Part shown: piece after piece, positions 35,001 to 45,300 of the stretch | How the letters are laid out: every line of letters starts with the position of its first letter | How positions within the stretch are numbered: position 1 is the stretch's first letter | Assembly (NCBI GenBank): GCA_036924085.1 | Contig: JAVGWX010000013.1 | Span: 52,434,404 to 52,498,403 of the forward strand | DNA length: 64,000 nt | Direction of reading: 5' to 3' | Origin: Ariolimax columbianus | Taxonomy: Eukaryota > Mollusca > Gastropoda > Stylommatophora > Arionidae | The notes under the pieces: generated by a model | What the model saw: the letters and a program-made list of their open reading frames with translations, nothing else | The model's database searches: none | Told to the model about the DNA's origin: nothing | Translations under genes and position numbers: made by a program

Positions 35001-35370
35001 GGCATATGTACAACAGACTAGCTTACTGACCGTCTGTCAAGACGAAAAAGACGATAACATAACTATAGTGTAGTGTAGTACTAGTACTAGTAGTACTAAT
35101 GCTACTAATAATAATACTTTTAATATTTATTTTTAATACATTATTATTAATATTATTATTAACATAACTGAACTGATAACATGATGGTAACTGGTAACTA
35201 TGGCTTACTGATCCAACAATAGCTTTCAACGGTTTAAAATGTGGTCTTTTTGGAACTGGGTCTGTGATATCATTTGTGTCCATCTCCAGTTGCTTTCTTT
35301 TTCTTGTTTTTGACTTAGGGAGAACAAATGTTTCTTGTTCACCGCCATGTGTAACATTTTCAGCCTCCAT
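20029..35370 (-). CDS. PNO1: PNO1, RNA-binding protein of 40S ribosome assembly
   Basis: The gene has seven coding exons, given separately, which join to 714 bp, or 237 residues plus stop; human PNO1 has 252. Family knowledge: PNO1 (yeast Dim2/Rrp20) is a nucleolar and cytoplasmic KH-domain protein that binds pre-18S rRNA near its 3' end and works with the NOB1 nuclease. Seen here: a basic, variable N terminus (KTRKRKQ) in exon 1, the conserved [17 protein letters not shown] block in exon 2, [12 protein letters not shown] in exon 3, and KH signature [12 protein letters not shown] with its GxxG loop (GKNG) in exon 5. The C terminus is [19 protein letters not shown]. Start: ATG at 35370 begins MEAENV; the open frame above it has no ATG. 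All introns are GT-AG and in phase. Introns carry LINEs, a SINE and a long hairpin. Confidence 0.96.
20210..20620 (-). mobile_element. probable LINE relic, RT C-terminal part
   Basis: Minus-strand fragments such as [16 protein letters not shown] resemble the PVLTYGCESWTLTT landmark of LINE RT C-terminal regions. Stops are frequent and no catalytic motif is visible, so the call is tentative. Confidence 0.4.
20760..21890. other. unassigned intronic stretch
   Basis: PNO1 intron sequence between exons 6 and 7. No coding frame or repeat family was recognised with confidence. Confidence 0.5.
21896..21966 (-). CDS. PNO1: PNO1 exon 6
   Basis: 71 bp, acceptor TTCACAG, donor GTAAGT. It encodes [20 protein letters not shown] and LIL. 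The short reading frame is easy to miss because LINE relics surround it. Confidence 0.94.
22050..22665 (+). mobile_element. LINE relic, RT C-terminal tail
   Basis: The plus strand reads [16 protein letters not shown], then [20 protein letters not shown], and later RGRSRPRWG and [12 protein letters not shown]. These match the tail of RTE-type LINEs (CEMRCLRKAAGKTRRD, RGRPRRRW, LAQNRRLY). Stops lie inside. The hydrophobic minus-strand frame in the same place is its antisense shadow. Related relics lie at 31370-31990 and 44625-45310. Confidence 0.72.
22812..23050 (+). mobile_element. tRNA-derived SINE, copy 1
   Basis: GGGCTAGTGGTTAAGTG near 22825 is a pol III A box, and GGCTCGATCCCC near 22867 is a B box. 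After the tRNA-like head, the body shares CACCAGCCGTTACCC, TAAAATGCATGCC and GTGCAACGCA with the copy at 42059. A 3' half is also found reversed at 49300-49430. Confidence 0.85.
23050..23660. other. unassigned intronic stretch
   Basis: AT-rich PNO1 intron 5 sequence. No coding or repeat signal was recognised. Confidence 0.5.
23662..23905 (-). mobile_element. family A LINE, 3' fragment
   Basis: A 5'-truncated copy carrying only the C-terminal tail: [31 protein letters not shown] and MTAAFFEKI. The TTC-rich plus-strand sequence at 23662-23675 is its GAAGAAG tail. It lies in PNO1 intron 5. Confidence 0.88.
23990..24860 (-). mobile_element. RTE-type LINE relic, RT catalytic region to 3' end
   Basis: The minus strand begins [19 protein letters not shown], with the catalytic FxDD (about 24862-24810). 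It continues through [19 protein letters not shown], then [20 protein letters not shown] and [20 protein letters not shown], ending with a His/Cys tail. Its upstream half continues at 25283-25560, separated by a family B insertion. Confidence 0.78.
24861..25282 (-). mobile_element. family B LINE 3' fragment inserted in an RTE
   Basis: The minus strand encodes the family B tail, including [12 protein letters not shown] and YADQREA-like pieces, ending [14 protein letters not shown] and a GAAGAAG-type end at 24861. It is 5'-truncated. The 10-bp sequences at 24851-24860 (CAGGATATCC) and 25283-25292 (CAGGAGATCC) look like a target-site duplication with one mismatch. Confidence 0.75.
25283..25560 (-). 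mobile_element. RTE-type LINE relic, upstream half of the split copy
   Basis: The minus strand gives [16 protein letters not shown], matching the [15 protein letters not shown] landmark, and then [15 protein letters not shown]. The reading resumes at 24860 with DILFIDDC after the family B insert. Confidence 0.7.
25759..25876 (-). CDS. PNO1: PNO1 exon 5 (KH core)
   Basis: 118 bp entering in phase 1 and leaving in phase 2, donor GTAAGC. It encodes [20 protein letters not shown], with the GxxG RNA-binding loop, then KTKFTIENV and RIVLAD. Confidence 0.96.
26344..26404 (-). CDS. PNO1: PNO1 exon 4
   Basis: 20 codons plus one base, acceptor TTGCAG, donor GTAAGT. It encodes [20 protein letters not shown], nearly identical to the family consensus. 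Confidence 0.95.
26684..26767 (-). CDS. PNO1: PNO1 exon 3
   Basis: 28 codons, phase 0 at both ends, donor GTAAGT. It encodes [20 protein letters not shown], matching the KETKDVSALTKAADFVKAF block of the vertebrate protein. Confidence 0.95.
26770..27590. other. unassigned intronic stretch
   Basis: PNO1 intron 2 sequence next to exon 3. No feature was recognised. Confidence 0.5.
27590..28022 (+). mobile_element. family B LINE, 3' fragment
   Basis: The plus strand reads [36 protein letters not shown] and, in another frame, [20 protein letters not shown] and [14 protein letters not shown]. It ends with the GAAGAAAAAGAAG tail near 28020. It is 5'-truncated and lies in PNO1 intron 2. The C-terminal Cys/His motif is equivalent to that of family A. 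Confidence 0.8.
28022..28640. other. unassigned intronic stretch
   Basis: AT-rich PNO1 intron 2 sequence. Nothing was recognised. Confidence 0.5.
28640..30430 (-). mobile_element. RTE-like LINE relic, linker to 3' end
   Basis: In minus-strand order: [15 protein letters not shown] (about 30265) from the endonuclease-RT linker, then [20 protein letters not shown] and [19 protein letters not shown] (about 29975-29875), [15 protein letters not shown] (about 29760), [15 protein letters not shown] (about 29250), and a tail with [13 protein letters not shown] (about 28860). The order matches a full RT with decayed catalytic centre. It fills most of PNO1 intron 2 near exon 2. Confidence 0.75.
30565..30714 (-). 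CDS. PNO1: PNO1 exon 2
   Basis: 50 codons, phase 0 at both ends, acceptor TATAG and donor GTTAGT. It encodes the highly conserved block around [19 protein letters not shown] and [14 protein letters not shown]. Confidence 0.95.
30782..30957. repeat. long hairpin, about 86-bp arms with 4-base loop
   Basis: The arm 30782-30868 is followed by GTTT and then its near-perfect reverse complement, 30873-30957. The centre reads TAGTCTAT GTTT ATAGACTA. I see one substitution (ACATACAC against its partner) and a 2-base indel beside the A-run. It lies in PNO1 intron 1, about 70 bp upstream of the exon 2 acceptor. Confidence 0.93.
31370..31990 (+). mobile_element. LINE relic, RT C-terminal part
   Basis: The plus strand reads [33 protein letters not shown], then [20 protein letters not shown] in a shifted frame. 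These are RTE-type RT landmarks of the same group as 22050-22665. Heavily decayed, in PNO1 intron 1. Confidence 0.72.
31990..32650. other. unassigned intronic stretch
   Basis: AT-rich PNO1 intron 1 sequence upstream of the family A copy. The last 200 bases may be part of an element but were not recognised. Confidence 0.45.
32650..34900 (+). mobile_element. family A LINE with deletions
   Basis: The plus strand carries the linker, SKTFDM-free fingers ([20 protein letters not shown], about 33035), [20 protein letters not shown] and [12 protein letters not shown] (about 33450). RNase H has [12 protein letters not shown] (about 34335), [12 protein letters not shown] and LLTDALAVV. Between HRSTE and [10 protein letters not shown] (about 33200) the RT palm segment with the first catalytic Asp is deleted. 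A second deletion joins GNEEADRL directly to HLLQNCP (about 34708), removing the tail's first half. The stop at 33700-33702 matches the stop position in the copy at 10685-13450. It sits in PNO1 intron 1, antisense to the gene. Confidence 0.88.
35035..35165. repeat. low-complexity TAG/TAA-rich tract
   Basis: Runs of TAGTAC and TAATAATA triplet-like sequence lie just inside PNO1 intron 1, close to the exon 1 donor. Confidence 0.7.
35209..35370 (-). CDS. PNO1: PNO1 exon 1
   Basis: 54 codons from ATG at 35370 to a GTAAGC donor; ends in phase 0. It encodes the poorly conserved, charged N terminus, including [14 protein letters not shown] basic residues and [12 protein letters not shown]. Confidence 0.88.
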
Positions 35371-35639
35371 TGTTATTAATGACAACTTAAAAGGAAGTTG
35401 CAAGAGGGTGTTGCAATTAAAATATTAAACAATTTTTATGGCAGCGGAACAAAATAAAACTATCAACATTTTTTTTCTCATGTCTGTAGTTGTGGAAATC
35501 TCAAATTAATAATTTAAATTTATTATGCTTTATTAACTGATTTTTACAAAGTCCAAAATAGTACCATACATATATTATTTGTTTGATTCAAAATAAAATG
35601 TAGCGCCAACTTGACATTGTTAAAGCCACATTACAAAAA

Positions 35640-36425
35640 TCGCAACCAGCTGAACAACCAGACTTTTGGCCTTCGTACAGCACAATAAACTAATTCCAAC
35701 CTGCTGCCGCCTTATTGAGGCAGCTCGAGAGTTCCAGACGCCCTTGATATTCACCTTCATAAACTATAAAAAGGCTGTTGATTCAGTTCGACATTTTGCC
35801 TGGCTTTCACTGTTGGAACAAGGTGTCGATTCTGGTTACATAAGAATTCTCACCAACAGTTTAACGAACTGCACTATCACATTTCGTCCCTTCCGACATT
35901 CAATCGTGGTGCAATTTCAGAATGGGGTCCACCAGGCCGATCCTATCTCACCAAACCTCTTCTATGCTTGCTTGGAATCAGTTATTAGCCGATGCAACTG
36001 GGACACCTTTGGTATCTGGTATCTTTATTGACGACAGACGCCTCAACATCTTAATTTTGCCGATGGCATAGTGCTCATCACAGAGTTAGCAACAGAAGAC
36101 AACTAAATTATGGATCTACTTAGATGGAAAAGTCAAGAAAGCGGGACTGGAGATGAATGTCTCGAAAAAAAAAGTACCGCGCAATCGCTTCGCCAATTGT
36201 GATCCAGTTTTCCTTGTCGATGTACGATTAGAGGATGTCAACGAGTACATCTATCTTGGGGGCCTTCTTAATATGAAGAATAACCTGAACTGAAAGACGT
36301 CACCGTGCGGGATGGGCAGCCTTCTCCTCTATTAACGCGACTGTTGCCAGGACCTACGAGTCTTCCTCTTCCATTCCACTGTACTTACCGCGATGTGCTA
36401 CGGTGCTGAAAATAGAGAGGCACTT
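35640..36425 (+). mobile_element. RTE-type LINE relic, RT domain
   Basis: The plus strand reads PLIFTFINYKKAVDSVRHFA (palm A, with the catalytic Asp of FxDY changed to N), LLEQGVDSGYIRILTNSLT, GVHQADPISPNLFYACLESV, then in shifted frames KKAGLEMNVSKKK and VNEYIYLGGLLNMKNN. Catalytic residues are lost. It lies between the PNO1 and KPTN start codons. Confidence 0.8.
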
Positions 36426-36429
36426 AATC

Positions 36430-37973
36430 TACTTCTTCTTCTTTATCGATCAACTGATGCTATGCTTCTAGTCCGGTGAGGTTCACGAAGGAGACTGTAC
36501 TTCAGGTCTTCACCGGTCCCCCACAGCTTTTCGAGCATGATCACTCCCCCATGCCAGATTGCCTCTCTTTGGTCTGCACAGGTAGGGCATTCTTGCAGAA
36601 CATGTTCTGGTGTTTGCTTGGGTGCTCCACAGTCACGCGTGGCAGTGTCTCTGAAACCCATTCTGTGGAGGTGGGCCTTGAGTCTACAGTATCCCGTTCT
36701 GTGTCTGAAGACCTTTGTCTGCCTTGCTCTGCCAAGTTTGTCTATGCTGTCATTTTCTGGCTTTTATTCTTTGTGCTGTTATCTCGATTCTGTCCCCATG
36801 GATCGTTTGATGCGTGTCTTTGCTTCTTTATAGCTCTGTAGATGGGAAATCTACTTGCCGCCACTTCCATTGTAGGACTATATCTGTTTTTTGAGACAGC
36901 AATCCTATGTTGTATTTTATTTCATGTGAGAGTCTACCTTGTTTGAGGCTTGAGATGGCTTGGAGTACACTCCTGGAGTCTGTTAAAATGACCTTTTCCT
37001 TATATTTATGTTTTGGCTGATAAGAATCTGAGTTGCTGCATGAACAGCTCTTGCTTCAGCTCTGAAATTGGTACAAGTCTCTCCTGTTGGTATGAAGTGA
37101 TTGTCTATGTCATAATTGGAGTGTTCAGTTTAGATTTCACTGTCTCCCCTTTTATCACTCACCGATCCATCTGTGTATACGTGTGTCCAAGAGTGCTTAC
37201 TTTTCTTCGTTAACCCTGGAACCTCAAAGATTATTTTGAACCGATCCTGGCTCCATGTCCAGGGTTCTGGAATGAGTGCTTCGCACTTTTTGGTTTGAGC
37301 TTCAAGGATGTCTACGTGTTTTCTGTGGATTTATTTGGCCATTTTTTTTTCAAACTAAGTAAGGGATTTCTATTTTCTCCTTAATTCAAGGGGCTCAATA
37401 TTTCCTTTTTTTCAACCTCTATTATTGGAGTACTTTTCAATGCTCCAAGGGTAATTCTGAGACCCATATTTTCAACTCGATCTAATTTTCCAGTATTTGT
37501 TTTGGCCGCTGTTGACCAAGTGCTAGAGGCATTATTGCATGATTGGTCTGATTGAATCAGTGTAGACCTGCTTGAGGATTTTTGTTGTTGCCCCTACCCA
37601 TCCTCCCCACGATGTACCAATCAGTTTTTTCATCGGTGAGAGTCGTTTTAAGGCCATTGTCTGGATTTTCTCTATATTTGACTTACAGGTAAGTCTCGAG
37701 TCAAATGTGACTCCAAGGAATGTGAGTGTGTCCAGATGGGGTATTTGTTGGTTTCCTATCTTTATTGTAATTGTTTCCTTTTGGGAGGAGAGTGGTGGAG
37801 GTTTTGGTGTGGTTTATTTTCTGTCTCCAATCTTTTGTCCAGTCTTCCAACTGCTCTACTGTCTTTTGGAGGAAGTATGAGGCTATTGTTGCAAGTTCTG
37901 TGTCTGTCTACATAGCAAAGTCATCTGCGTGTAAGCTGTTTGATATATGCTGATGGCAGCATTTAGTGATGTC

Positions 37974-38047
<74 letters not shown>

Positions 38048-38340
38048 AGAAGAGAGCTTCAGGCCTTCTCTCCAGAAAGTGTCAAAAGCATGGGAGAGAT
38101 CATAGAAGATGGCTAGCACTTTCTTTTTCTCTTGAAAGGCATTTTCTATGTCCTCTGTTACATATTTAATTGGATCTCTGTGCTGTCTGTTTAATATTTC
38201 AGTTGAGGCGAGTAGGGTTGGTAGTCTTTTCTGCAGCCACTTGTTGTACAAATATTTAGCCTTTTGTGGATGTTTTTGATAACATAACATTATAGAATTA
38301 CTATCTGAAGTGTCGTGGCTGCAATCTTCCCTCACTATGT
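36430..38340 (-). mobile_element. family B LINE: RT and RNase H with a (TA)n gap
   Basis: In minus-strand order: EILNRQHRDPIKYVTEDIEN and VLAIFYDLSHAFDTFWREGL (38260-38060) form RT palm A. The (TA)n tract at 37977-38045 follows. Then come LHADDFAM at the catalytic position (about 37935), RNase H with HTYTDGSVSDKRG (about 37185) and TNFRAEARAVHAAT (about 37060). The tail has CGAPKQTPEHVLQECPTC and ends in [14 protein letters not shown] at 36443. The part of the RT between palm A and the ADD motif is missing. Many frameshifts. This is the longest family B copy. Confidence 0.85.
37977..38045. repeat. (TA)n microsatellite
   Basis: An uninterrupted TA tract of about 69 bp. It sits exactly where the RT sequence of the family B LINE is missing a segment. 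Confidence 0.97.
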
Positions 38341-38357
38341 GCTGTTGTTCGAATATA

Positions 38358-38376
38358 CCCCCCCCCCCCCCCCCCC
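38358..38376. repeat. poly(C) tract
   Basis: Nineteen consecutive C residues, followed by an A-rich sequence. Confidence 0.95.
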
Positions 38377-38547
38377 AAACAAAAAATCACCAACCATCAC
38401 ACATAATAAATCCACAAGAATTCAAATAACAGAAGATAGCAGACAGTGAAAATTTATTTAGAATCGTCATCGAACAGATCGTGGCTTCACTCGCCTTGGT
38501 TTAGGATTTCAGGCGCCCCTGGATGAGCAGCTGACCTTGCGTTCTGT

Positions 38548-38695
38548 ACCTCTTCTGCATTCATTCTCAATCTTCCGCTACCACGTCCAGAACAGTGCTT
38601 TGCAATTAGCAGGATGTAGTCCGGTGTGTCGCTAGTTAGTAGTTTACAGTTTGACTGCGATATTTGCACCTTTCGATCCGACACATCAGTTACAA
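38548..38695 (-). repeat. S2 short interspersed repeat, copy c
   Basis: It has the same landmarks as the other copies: TTCCGCTACCACGTCC, GTAGTTTACAGTTTGACTGC and CCTTTCGATCCGACACATC. The tail is TTC-rich on the plus strand at 38548-38562. It lies about 470 bp upstream of the KPTN start codon. Confidence 0.75.
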
Positions 38696-38875
38696 GAGCG
38701 ACTATTCATCGTTGCTCAAATGTTTAAAGACTTGACATCTGATAAATGGTATTACGCATAATTATAGCGGGCATAACATGTGTTTTTCCTGTACAAATCT
38801 ACGCTTTCTTGTTTTGCCTTTCGGTTTTTGTTTTACTTTTTGTGGTTTAAAAAAAATAATTTTTAGTGGATGTAG

Positions 38876-38930
38876 AGAGGGGGGGGCGGCTGTAAAACAA
38901 GTCTGTAAAGATGGGGGGGGGGGGGGGTGT
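38876..38930. repeat. G-run cluster upstream of KPTN
   Basis: Two long G runs (about 38878-38886 and 38913-38927) lie about 240-290 bp upstream of the KPTN ATG. They could form a quadruplex, but nothing here shows a function. No TATA box or other promoter motif was identified with confidence. Confidence 0.6.
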
Positions 38931-39164
38931 TAGTGCTTTATATTTGGCTGACCTTTTTTTTATAAGGCGAGGAGTGTCCGTCTGGTTAGTTTTCTTTCGA
39001 CTTCTTACCCCGGCGCTTGGCTTTTTTTAATTTTAATTTTAAAAATTGGATCCGGCAAGGGAGGTCATTCTAATAATGTTCAAAGCAAACAAATCCAGTC
39101 AGACTAATCTGTAAGAACGCCTTTCAAGCGTACATGATTTCTTTCATATGATTCAAGTCCTACC

Positions 39165-39399
39165 ATGACAGCCAAGCAACTTCATTGGACAGATGCACAT
39201 TTCTGTGGTCTGAGATCTCAGTCAAACATATATGGACTTTCCAAAATCACCACTGAAAAGGGACAAATTACGCTTTTGGTCGCAACCCTAAATGGTGAAT
39301 TAATTTCTGTCGAATATCAAAAGTCACTGGACAACAGATTAATACCTATCACTAGAGAAGATATCCTCCTTAGCTCGAGCTCCTCCCAAGGGCCAGGTG
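39165..39399 (+). CDS. KPTN: KPTN exon 1
   Basis: 78 codons plus one base, donor GTAAGA. It encodes the conserved RSQSNIYGL and VATLNGELISVEYQ strands, then a Ser-rich stretch before the junction. Confidence 0.93.
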
Positions 39400-42300
39400 G
39401 TAAGAATTGTTACATAATTATTTTGTTTTAGAAATGTGGCATAATCATTTTGTATCCTGCAGAACGTCACTGTCATAACTCAAAAGTGTATTACTGCCGC
39501 CATGTAACTTGTAAAATCATTTTACAATTTACATGGTTCATATACTACTTGGTTGATGGTTAGCTACTGCTGATTGCAAAATGAGACCAGTAAAAAATCG
39601 AGTCTTACATTTTAAAAATGTAAGACTCGATTTTTTACTGGTCTCATTTTGCAGGTCCTATGGCTATAATCCCTATATCCTCCAGTATAAATTTGACGTC
39701 CAGACCAATTGGTTATCAGAACAATCTGGGAAAGTAATGTAAAGACAGCAGGCATGATGTTGACCACCCATTGTGTGCCGTTGGTCAAGTAAAGACACTA
39801 GACAGCAGGCATGATGTTGACCATATCACCCATTGTGTGCCGTTGGTCAAGAAACATATGCGTGAAAACGGGATCTTGACTTATTGTGGTTAGACAGTAT
39901 ACTGCTGTATGCAAGTTAGTTTTTATGTATACCCAGTTCTCCTAGCACACCTGTGCGTTTTCCTCTTTGCTGTCCATTGCACTCTGAGAACACTTCTGTA
40001 GCATTTTAACTTGAAATATTCAATTCTCCTCATTGTGTTTGTGTGATGGTCTCTGGCTAACAGCCACACGTTGCCACAGGGAAAATGTATGTCCTCAGGA
40101 TTTAGGCTTTTATTGTTTTGTTCATTTTCTACCATGCATTTCAAATTGTCCGCCTCGGGTGCCGGAGTTCGTGTGTTTGAATCACGGTGGTGGATGGGAT
40201 TTTTTCTTATGGATCTTCTGGACAAAATTTTCATGATCTCTGGGTAGTGAGATCAGATCCTGTGTTCAGTGTCAAGCACGGTAAAAATTCCTTGGCAATT
40301 GGAAATTGAAAAGAGTAGGCTTAGCGACCGCTGCCCAGACAAAATCTAAATTAAAAATCTACCCAAGTTATTTGTTCCTTTCCCCAGGTGGTTTGTTAAG
40401 AGCAGCTATAGATGGTGCCTAACTGGCTGCCGGTCTACTTAGCTCTAGTGTTTGAGTCTATTAAGATGGACTCGCACATCGGTAAAAACCATCATCCGAG
40501 AAACTTGTTGCATACAGACTCTGTAGAGTCTTCTAAACCAATATAAAGACGTTAAGTTAAGTTTAATTTGATTTAAACTCTGAATGTAGTGCCACACAAT
40601 CTATTAAATACATATTTCCAAAGTAATTTAAGAAAAGAAGCATTGGGTTTGTGTTCCTCTGTTCATTTTTGTATCAGCACCAGATAATTCCCCTATTATT
40701 ATCTCAGCTTAAATAGCGGTAGCATCATATAATTGCTAATTGTTGGGTTTTAAAAATTAATGTATAGGCATACTCCGCATTTTCATAACCATTTCATCAT
40801 CAATAACAGTCCCGTAACCTAGAAGGCCGTCAGGCCCCGTTATTGTAGTTTGTAGTACCAGCTCCCACCATACAACAACGGTGTGTCTTGGGCCGCTACA
40901 CACCTGACGGAACCCATCTCTCTCCAGATGGTAGTTCATTATAGTTGTGTCTAAATTTTATACAACAAAGCTGACACTGTCGTCAGCTAAGGCCAAAGGC
41001 GTCAATCTCATGAAGTTCAACCATGTGAACTAGACCGTGAAAGATGACACATGTTTAAGCGTAGTGCTATTCATATAGCCGATGTCCATTCTAGGATAAT
41101 CGATTGGAAGAAAACAAACGAATTAACCAGTCCAAATAGAAAAGAACACATTTCCGTGAACACAAGGGTAAGTTGTCGGGTAAGTGTAAGTTGGCAAATC
41201 CATGGTCTGGCAGCATCTATAATGAACTAAAACAGAAGAGCAATGTAGACTCGCAGCCAATTATGGCACCATCTTTGCTGCCCTTTTTCTTTGCTTTTTT
41301 TTTGCTCATTTTTGCAGCTCCTCCCAAAAATAACCATTTATTGGCATTAAATGTATGCAATTCTTGCTGAGTTTGTCATTAGGCATATTTGGTAATCCCA
41401 GTTTCAGGGGTCTGCCGTTATTTTCAGTAAAAGATGTTATGCTACACATAAAATCAGTACACGACAAATCCAGGTCGCCATGGCACCCAGAAATCCTGCT
41501 GTGGCGCCCAATATTTCAGGACCAGCGTGGTATTTACTCATAAAATTTCCTTCTAGCATATATTTTCCCTCTCCTTCCCAGTTTTAAGGGACGTAAAATA
41601 AAATATTTTCATACATAATTTCCTCTTCTTCTGCTGACATTCAAGGTCAGACTGCAGGCACCATGTAACACAACAACAAAGGCGTAACATTAATAAGCAA
41701 TAACAGAAATAGGTAAGTATGTGATTGAAAAATTAACCTAAATGTACACATTTAGAATTGATATTACACAACCCTATGAGGAACTTTTCATTCAGCACTA
41801 AGACTAGCTCCTACATTTCTTACCTCAAGCCTAGATCCGGTACAAATTTGTCACCCCCTGACATAAATGAGTACAATTTTTGGTGGACAATTTAAGGACA
41901 AAAACATTATATTTGGCTTAATATTGTAAATAATTAAAAAAAAAATTAATTTGATATACTTTTAACCCTGTAAAGGTCTGATTAATTAAATACAATTTTT
42001 CATTTCAAAATAATATGATATCGATTTTACATTTTTTTTAAATAATGCAATATATTGCAAGGGGACGCATGGGCTAGTGGTTGACACAGCTCACAACCCA
42101 AAAGAGCTGGGTTCGCTCCTCCATCAAAGCACCAGCCGTTACCCCATGGTAGCAAACCCTTAGAAAATACAGGAGAAAACAGACCCTTACATAAAATGCA
42201 TGCCGAAGTCGGATGCACTGGGTCGACAGGCGTAAAATAAAAACAGTGCAACGCATACTACACAAAAAACAAAAATATTATTGCAATAAATGATTTTTTT

Positions 42301-45300
42301 AAAAATTAATGGAGAGATTTGTGACTTTACATTGTGGGTATTCTGAATTTATGTAACAATGTGTTGGATCAGGCCTATTTTATTTAAATCAAGGAAACAC
42401 ATGTTAATAGTTTGTTTCTCCAACACATACACACATTCTAATAAATATTAGTAAGTTATTTAATGTCAAGTCATGCATTTTGAATTCAAATTAATACTGC
42501 TATGAAAGTTATTGATTGAATTGATGAAAGCAAACTACCTGCTTCTATTATTATTTCTTCTATCAGGAGAAACTGAGATCGTCTCTGTGGATGTTATCTG
42601 CCCAGATGTCAAACATAGCACTGTTCTAGCCATTTCATATCTGAAGGTGGAAATAATGTTTTATAATTTTTTGTGTGTGATAATATCTACTGTGAGCCAG
42701 TGTTGCTGATCACAGGTTCTCCAAACTTCTATTTCTTTGCTCTTTCTTTCTCCTGCTTCATAAATTTTTCCATGTTTTCCTGCTTCTTTTTAAAATTTTG
42801 AGTCATAGTTTGGAAAGGCAAACCCCGAAGGACCTAGGTTTTATTCTCATCACCATCTGGTTGATCAGTCCTAAGACTGACTGTAAGATTGTCTGAGCAT
42901 GTCTCTCCATTGAACCCTATCCTCTGCAGCTGTTTTCATTCAAGCATAGCTTTGTATTTTAATGTCTCTGCATAACTGAGATGTAAAGGTGAGTTTTGGT
43001 TGCCTCCTTCCTCTTTCCCCTTTGATCTTGCCCTCTAGTATCTTCTGTAGAAGACTTTCATGTTGAATATTGCGTCCCAGCTAACTCAATCTTTATTTCT
43101 CTATCCTTTTCAATATTTGTCTTTGTGTGCTTATCTCAGTGAGTATATTGTCATTAGAATTCTTTCTGTCTCACTCACTCATTTTATTCTATGATATCAC
43201 TACATTTCAAGGCCTTTCAAACTACATTCATCCTTCTTTGTTAGTCGATGTTTCAGCCCCATACAGTGAAATTGGCCATACATGAGTAATCATTATTCTT
43301 TTTCTCAGTTCTATTCTGATATTCTTTAGATTAGTTATTGCTGTTTTTCTCTGTGGCATTTTATATGAATGCTGTTATCTTCTGTTATGGTTTGCCCCAA
43401 ATATTATTTTTCCATTGATGATTATATGCATTTGCCTATGTTGCTTGTCTATTGCCAAAGTCTTTGTCTTCAGTGTGTATATTCTCATGCCAAACTCTGG
43501 CTGTGCTGTTAATTCTATAAAGCAGCCTTTGCTACTCTTCCGCCTATTACGGCTTGACCATCAACAAATTTATTGCCATTAACTATCATACCATTGTTTT
43601 TGACTCCCCTATTAGAACTTCGAACAAATTTTTCCATCATCTCAGAATATTCGTTATAGAAACTTTGTGAAAACAAACAACCTTGTCATACTTCTTATTT
43701 TATTGAAACTTTGCTCTTTACTTCCCATGACTGCTGTGGTAGCCAATCTTCATACTCCCTGCCTTATTGAAACTTTGCTCTTTACTTCCCATAAGTGGAG
43801 CCAATCTTCTTTCATACTGCAGACATGACCATATCACTGAAACTGAAATGGCTCCATTTGAATTTTCCAGGGATTGGATTTTGATATCATACCATATTGT
43901 CTGATTGTGGACTTTGTCTCTTCTTGCTACTTGAACTACCTTTCTTAGATATCTCATTTTACGCACTTGAAGCTGGCTTCGCTGGGTTGTGGTCACTGCA
44001 AATGTCAAAATTGGTGCATGAGTGGTGAAGTAAAGTAAAAAGTAAAGTGGAAATTCAGCAGAATTAACGGCTGGTTGGAAATTAGGTTTTTGAAAACTCC
44101 ATTATGCTAAGCTGCAGCCTGTGAGAGGTGAGGTGGCCAGTGCCCTTATTTGCTGTTATTACTTTCCTTAACTCATGCGTCAGGTTTACAGCTGGGTTGA
44201 CTGGAGAAGTGGTTCGGATTAAAATCGTGACACAGATTTATTTTTAGTCTCTGGACACGATTCGAATCGAGACACTCTGTTATCACAGAACTGAGCTAAC
44301 GCGCCTCTCAAAGTGTCGAAGTGGACAGCCATTTTCATTTTATTTTATTTCTCTTTTACTGCTTCAGGGAACTTTATTGAAGTGCCTTTTCCAGGTACAT
44401 GAAATGTAAGTGGATTTCATCATCATACTCAAGAGCCTTTCACTTAGCTACCTGGGTGTGACGATATGGTCTTGAGTACTTTGGTTTGCTCTGAAACTGT
44501 GACTTACCCAGATATCTAAGTCTCTGTTCCAGCATACTAGAGTAGGCCAGGGAAATTAAGGAGGTTTGTGCCTCTATGGCTTTCACATTCTCAGGTGTCT
44601 TATTTTTGTGTGCGTATTAGTATCATGAAGATTCTGTTTATCACATATATAGACAAAATATGTAAAAATCCAAATTAAGTGAGGGAAACAACCTCAATAA
44701 ACTTTTCTTTGATGACCAAGCACTATTAGTAATCTCAAAAAACAACTGCAGAAACATATCAACAAGCTTGATGAGGTATATACGTATTACAGTATGAAAA
44801 TCAACAAAGAAAACTAAAGTTATGACAATTACAAGAAAATAAATAGAAACAACAATATTCATACAAAACCAGCAGGTATAACAAGTGACAAATTTCAGGT
44901 ACCTGGGTAATATAATCTTAGCAGATGGAAAAGGCAACACTGAAATTCAAAACAGATGTAATAAAGCAAGTCAAATTATTGGGCAGAGGCCCATGATATT
45001 ACAATGTAAACATGTGACAATGGTACAAAAAGAATGATATACATGATATTCCTACCCACATTTTGCTATCAATACCAGAATTGGATAATAACAAACAAAA
45101 ATAAAACTAACATCGCAACAACACAGATGAAATGCCTGCGACGAATGAATAGAGCAACAAGAATGTATAGAATCAGAAACGAAGATATTAGATAACAGGT
45201 AGGCACAACACCAGTGCTAGACCTCATCAAGCGACAACACACCAAATGGTTCGGCCACTTGTCATGGAAAATACCAGATAGTATCTGTCAGAAAGCAATG

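Noticed and set aside
35371..35403. Longer N terminus for PNO1 starting at 35403
   Set aside because: That start is a TTG codon. The first ATG is at 35370 and begins MEAENV.
37966..38169. Plus-strand frame with a long Ile-Tyr run
   Set aside because: Translation of the (TA)n tract.
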